A stretch of DNA of 64,000 bases from Calliopum simillimum (lineage: Eukaryota; Arthropoda; Insecta; Diptera; Lauxaniidae). The notes under the pieces were generated by a model. It worked only from the letters and a program-made list of their open reading frames with translations. It was not told where the DNA came from and made no database searches. The position numbers were made by a program, and so were the translations under genes. Positions 57,746 through 64,000 of this stretch are shown one piece after another. The stretch spans positions 158,830,492 through 158,894,491 of the forward strand of contig OX638368.1 of the NCBI GenBank assembly GCA_951812925.1. The letters are read 5' to 3'. Position 1 is the first letter of the stretch, and each line of letters opens with the position of its first letter.

Positions 57746-60564
57746 GATCGTGGTAAAATTCATAGCCTCTAAAATAATAATAATCAATTTGGGTGCTAAT
57801 AATAATTTATTTGGGGAAAATTTAGATGCAAAAGATAATTTATTGGATCGGAATATGGTTGCACACCCATAATTTCAAAAAACTCTTTAAAGTCCGATTA
57901 ACATAGAATGCATAAAGAAACCATGGAGCGCTCCAAGCTCAAAATAATCAAAAAAATCCAAAGTGTTTGCTCTGCTATGATTAGGTGTAGGGTATTTCTT
58001 ATTCGGCCTCGACCTATAGTATGGCATAACACCTTTTAAAATTTATTTTACTAGAAAATTTTTAATATGATCTGATTTGTTATTATTTTTAATCACAAAA
58101 TCATTGGAATTATATTAAAATTTAAATGTAAATTTTGGAACTTTAATTACCTTTGAGTACATTTCATGCCATATGACATGACTCCCAAGAACCACTTTTG
58201 AAGCAAAACTTTTCAAAAATTATTTTCATTTATTGTTAAAATGGCTCTTAGTACTACCTACGAAAATGGGCAGTAACAATTTTTAAAGTTAAAAAGAAAA
58301 CAAAAAATTCCGAAAGGGTTAGAAACCTAATGGCTACTTGAATATTTCGTCACATGAAATGTACAAAACTTTTACAGCTGCATGAGAATTGCAACGCTTC
58401 AAAGCAAAAACAGTTTTTATTGGCAACAAGGAAAATCCCAACAACAAAGACAGTCAAATGAAAAAAAGCAAACAATCGAAATGGTAATGGAAAATTGGTA
58501 AAAGTTTTGCCTATTTTACGTTTCCTATCACTTTATATGGGTTTTGTACTTGTACGTATGGTACGTGTACTTGCAGCACAGCATTTGGATGCAGGATAAA
58601 CGCGTACACCATAACGAGCAAAATTTTGAATGTGAATTGAAAAATTTCACTTTCTGTCAATGCTTTTGCAACTTTAGCAAAAGCAACTACGTGAATAAGA
58701 CCAGCAAGAAATAGAAGCATTAGACGAATATTTTGTAAACACTTCCACTGAAGCTGAAAGTTCTTCCCTATGCCATTCTCATTGCAATAAACTGCTTGTA
58801 CAGTGTGTCCTTGTAAAGAAGCCATTTTCAATATTACAGAGAATGACAATTAGATATAATTGAGGAAATATGTGACATACTATTTTGAGGAAATTTTATG
58901 AACTGCTTTTTATTTTACATATATAGCGGATTCGAGTTTCTGTTAGGGTAGCTACTTGATAGTTTTATCCTTCTTAATTAGTTTGTTTGAAATCAGGTTT
59001 TGCGTTGGGTTATGCAAAGCGGATACGCACACGATAACATACTCATTGCAGATGTTGAAGTGGGTTTGGAAGAGCTTGCGTGTTTGCAAAAACTCAATGA
59101 AGAAAGGACTTAGATGGCGTTAATATTGAATCACATAATGTTGAAGTACGAAAGTACATATTCAAAAAGTAAACTTGCAATCATCAATTAGAAGATTATT
59201 TCAAATAAGAAATATTAAAAAATTTGATAATTATTCTTAAAGTATGTGTCAAATTCTCAACAAAAACCGTTTCACATAGTCCATATAAGCAAATTATATC
59301 TATGATTTGCTAATGCAAACAAAAACCCATAGAACTATGTGTGTACATAAAGTTAAAAAAACAACAACTACACGGATATGCAGTCGTAAACTATGTTTCC
59401 TGCCTCAAAGCCTTTATGTATGTACAAATGTACATATGTATGTTCGTAGCAACAACAAAAACTTAGAACAAATACATGACTGTGATTTGAGTGAAGAACT
59501 CAGTGTTGAGTAAATGCCAAAGTGTATCGAGCATAGAATGACGTTGATGTTGTACGAGATTTTGTAAGGATAATGAAAAAGAATAGGATATGGCATAGCA
59601 TACAAGTAAGTAGTCAAACAACAGCAATGAAATACTTTCACGCAGAGCCATTGTCTAATCACTAGAGCCGCAGCTGGCTTTTTTCTCTCATTCTCTCTCT
59701 CTCTCTCTCTATCTATCCAATGAAGAAAAACGTTCAAGTCAGAAATCAAACAAAAAAATGTAGCATACAAGTTGGGGCTAGCCATGTAGCGTTGTTCGAA
59801 GAAGCATTTTCGTAATCTACTGGCTGAGGGTTACTAAGTTAATGAATGCAAAATTGAAATGCATGCACGACGTTGTAGCAATTGACGATATGGAAAAAAT
59901 GCAAGGGTGGGGCAAAAAAAAAAGTAATTTCTAACTGTACAAGTGCATCTGGTGAAAAACCAAATACCTAAAGGATTAAGTAAGAGGTGAGAGCACAAGG
60001 TAAGTGGCATACGTAAATTGTTAAGAGTAAAGAAAACTAAACATAAATAACGAATTCAAATATGTATACATTAGGAACGTTTATAATAATTAAATGTATT
60101 AAGAGGAAAATCTATACATTTAGGTATAAGATGAAAAAGTGCATTCTGATAGGGCGGTAAAAATAGTACAAAAATATATTGGAAACTAAAATTCAGAAAA
60201 AAAGAGCAAATTTATTTCTTGGATTTGTTTATTCTACATTTAAAGTTTTGACGGAGTCATAGCCAGCAAATCTCTGATTTGAATTATTTCCACTATCTTT
60301 TCTCTAACAGTACAATTGTAAGTAAAAAAGCAACTAAGCTGAATTTTGAATAATTCGCGACCTTAGGACAACAGGGATCTAACTGACATTTTTTGTGAAA
60401 TTGAGTTATATATTGCTTCGTACCACATAGACCTCGCTCTTTCGATTACCGCTACTCAAATATTTCAATCTCGTATGGTTTCTGAAAAAATTAATGAAAT
60501 TGAGATGCACAAGGTTGTATCTACACATATTTCAATTAAAATTAATTGTTCAAAGTTCTAACTG
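57746..60564. other. Intron-like DNA, no gene called
   Basis: 58,360-59,170 and 59,300-60,020 are GC-richer and unique-looking. A (TC)n run lies at about 59,680-59,710. The 112-codon minus-strand frame at 58,511-58,849 contains MLLFLAGLIHVVAFAKVAKA, which looks like a signal peptide, but what follows has no recognised domain. Confidence 0.4.
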
Positions 60565-61201
60565 CCAGATAGAACTTTGTGTTTCTATAAGAGAGCAGGC
60601 AAATTAGAAAAAATCATGTAATTTTGTCAAAGAAGCCCCGATTTTTAGACGACATGGCTCATTTTGTTAGTAATTAGACTTAGAAAAAACAACACTTAAG
60701 ATTTATACAGTTTTTGAAAAAAGGTCGAAAAACGGTTTTGGAAAATTGAAGAAATCGAATCGAAGATAGTCATTTTCGATATAGTTGCCAACGTTTAATC
60801 CGAAATTGGCATCAGAGTTGCTATATCTTATATGATTTCGGAGATATCCTCTCATAAATGTTAAAAAAATGATCAAAAACACGTGTTTTAGCCCAAAGAA
60901 TTGAATGATTTACCAACTGTTCGTAAGGTAGGGACCTGCTGACCTACTGAGCTAATGCATATAATACTAGCAATTTTCTCCAGTTCGCCTCTACAGAGTA
61001 ACCTTTTTTTCAAAACGCACGCTTTCGGGACGATAAAAGTGTTTTTTTATCGGGTCAGAAAAATAATTTTCCTTGCGGGAAAATATACCAGGTAAGTGTT
61101 ATCTGAAAAGAAATATCCTGCCAAAGAAAAGAAGTATTTGGTTTTCGAAAAAAATTTTGGGCTTAACCGAGTTATCGAAGTTGACCTTTAAAACGACCAT
61201 T

Positions 61202-61373
61202 GGGGTAATGTCGTGCACATTCACTTGCACAGACACATTTTCTTGCTACACAAATGTTGTTACACATGGATGTAACCAATGAAATCATCTTTCGATCGGA
61301 TGCTTACTCGTTGCATTCGCTTGAGATGTACGGCTTTACGAGCATGTCAAAGTTGAGTGCACGACATTGCCCC
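61202..61373. mobile_element. 172-bp repeat with GGGGTAATGTCGTGCAC ends, copy 1
   Basis: It opens with GGGGTAATGTCGTGCAC and closes with the mirror GTGCACGACATTGCCCC (one change). Inside: CTTGCTACACAAATGTTGTT, CGATCGGATGCTTACTCG. The 66-69 codon frames here are by-products. Confidence 0.8.
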
Positions 61374-61543
61374 GTTCTACTCTACACAACACATTATGTA
61401 CTTCGCACTTGTATAATAATGAATAAATGCATGATAATGCTAAATCTCCTCTAATAGAACCACTACCTATCATTTCTCACACATTTTGGTACCTTTACTA
61501 TACTCGGAAAACAATGCACGACATTACCCTACAAATTTTGAGG

Positions 61544-61727
61544 GGGGTAATGTCGTGCACATTTTTTTTTTTCGTCACTTAAACATACACAATTTCTTGC
61601 TACACAAATGTTGTTACACATGAATGTAACCAACGAAATTATCTTTCGATCGGATGCTTACTCGTCGCATTCGCTTGAGATTTACGGCTTTACGAGCATG
61701 TCAAAGTTGAGTGCACGACATTGCCCC
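61544..61727. mobile_element. 184-bp repeat with GGGGTAATGTCGTGCAC ends, copy 2
   Basis: About 90% identical to copy 1 in the same orientation. A lone third end, TGCACGACATTACCCT, lies just before it at 61,515-61,530, so the block contains five such ends in about 530 bases. Confidence 0.8.
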
Positions 61728-62299
61728 GTTCTACTCAACTGTTTTTCTTCTTCAAAATGAAATATATATATAACTTTAAATATATTAAAATGATACATGA
61801 AAGTATGTCAATTTTTCAAAAACAGTTTTTCGACCTTTTTTCAAAAACTGCATAAGTCTTAAGTGTTGGTTATTTCTAAGTCCTATTACTAACAAAATGA
61901 GCCATGTCGGCTCAAAATCGGGGCTTGTTTAACAAAATTACATGATTTTATCCAATTTGCTTGCTCTCTTACAGAAACACAAAGTTCTATCTGAAAAACA
62001 AAAAAAAAAATCTTACAGAAACACAAATTTCAAGTACCTTATCGTTTAGCAACAAAGTTCTATCGATTTTTTTAAACTGAAATTCCTTATTAACTAGGCA
62101 ACGTATTTATTTACCTGCATATCAAAGACTTAGCATGAAAAGTGTTCAAGTGAACAAATTTGATGCTGTAAACGGACCCACCAAAAAGGAGTTTTGAATG
62201 TACCCTGACAAATCGATCATTTAGTATCGATATTGATGTTATGTTTTTTGCGGAAATATTGGCAGCTCCGGAATGAGTTTGCCGATTTTTGGCTGTCAG

Positions 62300-62420
62300 T
62301 CTGGTCGGGGTATAAATAAGAAAATTTGGAAAACGCGCGGATCGTTCTTCATAATCACTTGTACTAATTTGTTCTTTTAAATTGTATAATTACCGGGTTT
62401 TAAACAAGTTATAAATAAAC
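62300..62420 (+). promoter_or_regulatory. TATA promoter, perhaps of an LTR or a host gene
   Basis: GGGGTATAAATAAG (TATA at 62,311-62,319) is followed by GGATCGTTC and CTTCATAATCACTTGTAC, and 80 bases later by ATAAATAAACGC, which could be a poly(A) signal. TATA, start and AATAAA this close together is typical of an insect LTR. No second LTR, TG/CA borders or primer-binding site were recognised, so a host promoter is as possible. Confidence 0.35.
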
Positions 62421-62533
62421 GCTGACATTGAAAAGCATTAATTTTTATTTCATCGTGGAAAAGCACTAGAGAAAATTCACATGACTATTGTTGTCGTTTT
62501 TTATCAACCAATAAGGAATTGAAGGTGTAGCAA

Positions 62534-62671
62534 ATGTTAGCACTCTATCCGGAAGGTGATTCCTATGTGGCCAATCTTGAGGACTTAAAGCGTGGCAACT
62601 GTCATTACCCAAGTGAGAAACAAAAAGTATATCCCGAAACCAATGGCGCCTTTTACATTATGTTTTTATAA
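62534..62671 (+). CDS. Unidentified short coding-like frame
   Basis: A 45-codon frame reads MLALYPEGDSYVANLEDLKR then GNCHYPSEKQKVYPETNG and AFYIMFL before a stop. Residue use is balanced and unlike the K/N/F-rich chance frames of the window, so I think it derives from a real protein. GTGTAG just upstream could be a splice acceptor. It starts about 180 bases after the TATA-containing stretch. I do not recognise the family; it may be a retroelement remnant or an exon. Confidence 0.3.
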   Translation: MLALYPEGDSYVANLEDLKRGNCHYPSEKQKVYPETNGAFYIMFL

Positions 62672-64000
62672 CAATCGTTTACACTGTTTCCCCAATTAGT
62701 TGAAGCGAAAGAAAGTGAAAGCAAAAAATTAAAAATTTTTTACTTAACTGACGAATGAAATGTTTTTACAAACTTGAAAAAATAGGTGCGAATGAAAACT
62801 ATATGCAATTGAGTAAAACGAGCACTTCCAGAAATTAAATCATTAAAAAACTACGCAATTGCAATTCTTGAGTGCAATTCAGTTTCGTTTCTCGTACTAA
62901 AAAACCACAAAGAAAAAATTAAAGGCAGCATATCCTTGCACATTCATTCAGTTGTTGAACACGTTTCAGTTATAAGTTTACGTACCTAACTACAATCATG
63001 ATGGATTGATTGATTGATCGAAGCATAGAAGTAGTTGTGTGTTTCGTACGTGTGCACCTCTTGCAACCAACAACTTGTATTGTGCGTGTACATACAATGA
63101 GTTTTTGTGTTGCATTCATTCATCATCTGGATATGCATCGTTTACAACAACTTTATGTTGTGCGCTTATACTATCGAGTGGCTTAAAGTGTGCAAAATTT
63201 TAAAGGCTCTCGCACTACATATCCTTGGCTAATATCCTTATCGTATAGTTATAATTGCTTTTGTTTGCATTTCGTTCAAAAAACTGCATTTTTTAAACTT
63301 AAATCTACAACAAATATGAATACATTCAAGCAAAACACAAGCAAAAGAATCCTTATGCCTCGATATCTAAGCGCACAAGAAACCCTTATGCATAAAATGT
63401 AGCTCAAATTTAATTACTATAAACAGCTCATTAGAATGCATATCCTTGCGTGCAACACGCTTATGCTAAACCATTTCATGTTGTTTTTTTTTTTTTTTTT
63501 TTTTCAGTCTCTAAACTTTGTTGATTAGACAAGGTCTTATAAGGGAGAAAAATATAACATGATTTTATACCTAAAGGATCACTTTGCTTATGCAGAAAAG
63601 AATTTTTACATATTACGTAAAAAAATCAAACTTGTTCTAAAGAAAATTAGTTCAAGGACTTAAAATTTAAATAAAGAAATTTGCAAATTCAAATTTAGGG
63701 TCAAAAAATATTTATTTTCTTCTGAACAAAAAGTTCCTTCTGAAGAGAGTATCAAAAACTATGAATATATGGTCTTACCACTCCCACTTGTACAAGCACA
63801 TTTAACAAATTACTATTCTTGGTTTGATAAGGGGAAAGAGGGGCAGGGTTCATGCTTCAATAGAAATCCGTACATAGATAAACTTTCGATAGAGGCTAGA
63901 AATTTCTGTAATACCACGATTCAGCACTAATAGTTCCATAAAAGTTTGACATGAAGAAAAAAAAACTTTTGGGCCTTCGTTAAAAAATTAAAAACAAGTG
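62672..64000. other. Intron-like DNA, no gene seen
   Basis: Unique-looking, with GATT repeats at 63,003-63,018 and a 20-T run at 63,485-63,504. Open frames have no recognised similarity. Confidence 0.4.

Larger units (their letters stand above)
60565..61993. mobile_element. 1.43 kb foldback element
   Basis: The ends CAGATAGAACTTTGTGTTTC / GAAACACAAAGTTCTATCTG are mirrored, and the match goes on for about 185 bases (CAAATTAGAAAAAATCATG, GAGCCATGTCG, AAAAAGGTCGAAAAACGG). Just inside the left arm are TTTAATCCGAAATTGGCATC and TTGCTATATCTTATATG, shared with the foldbacks at 7.2 and 37.8 kb. The centre carries two copies of a 17-bp-ended repeat. No transposase. Confidence 0.8.

Noticed and set aside
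58511..58849. 112-codon minus-strand frame with a signal-peptide-like stretch
   Set aside because: I considered it as the first exon of the ADAM gene, but what follows does not resemble an ADAM prodomain and there is no good donor.
61073..61454. Two 66-69 codon frames
   Set aside because: They overlap the 172-bp repeat and come back in changed form in its second copy with stops.
1..64000. tRNA, rRNA, CRISPR, bacterial operon or phage features
   Set aside because: None seen. The tRNA-like words belong to SINE-like repeats, and the sequence is clearly eukaryotic.

Overview
The window looks like euchromatic, AT-rich DNA from a true fly with a fairly large genome (cyclorrhaphan Diptera; the family cannot be fixed from the sequence). 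Three things point there. One clean exon of a Kuzbanian/ADAM10-family metalloprotease lies on the minus strand at 43,539-43,660. There are many copies of an interspersed repeat whose tail (GGACATGGCTATATCGAC ... GATCAAGAATATATA) I recall, without a search, as resembling INE-1/DINE-1-type tails in Drosophila. Mariner-type transposons are common. Apart from the ADAM exon I found no intact protein-coding gene. The ORFs of 60-160 codons are mostly chance frames in A/T-rich DNA or decayed transposase.

Layout. 1-9 kb: a hAT-like short element (1,380-2,426), a reversed DINE-like copy (2,760-3,240), an inverted-repeat MITE (6,150-6,485) and a 1.8 kb foldback element (7,203-9,013). 9-22 kb: DNA marked by the word GTTACTCATACGTC, a pair of elements rich in AAGCGCTT words that carry tRNA-like (SINE) sequence, a degenerate minisatellite (13.1-13.7 kb), another foldback (16.5-17.3 kb), a second repeat family (18.4-19.1 kb) and an array with GTCGCACCCGTTA words (20.6-21.0 kb). 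22-33 kb: MITE, head-to-head DINE-like copy, a long quiet intron-like stretch, a minus-strand SINE, a second minisatellite (28.5-29.3 kb), tandem units of the second family (31.1-32.0 kb). 33-43 kb: the fullest DINE-like copy, a 1.3 kb hAT element with a perfect 8-bp target duplication and a nested DINE-like copy, a 3.4 kb foldback with a foreign insert, a 309-bp deleted mariner, and an 875-bp foldback. 43-50 kb: the ADAM exon in intron-like DNA, an inverted hexamer array, and decayed fragments of a DNA-binding transposase. 50-58 kb: a complete but dead 1,321-bp mariner inserted in a DINE-like copy, a candidate promoter with a 5' exon, a decayed DD41D transposase, and a LINE 3' end. 58-64 kb: a 1.4 kb foldback with two 17-bp-ended repeats, a TATA-containing promoter or LTR-like stretch, and a short unidentified coding-like frame.

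The simplest overall reading is a very long intron (or introns) of the ADAM gene loaded with nested, mostly non-autonomous transposons. The most unusual theme is a set of palindromic, largely protein-free elements in which one 12-17 bp word marks the ends and recurs inside.
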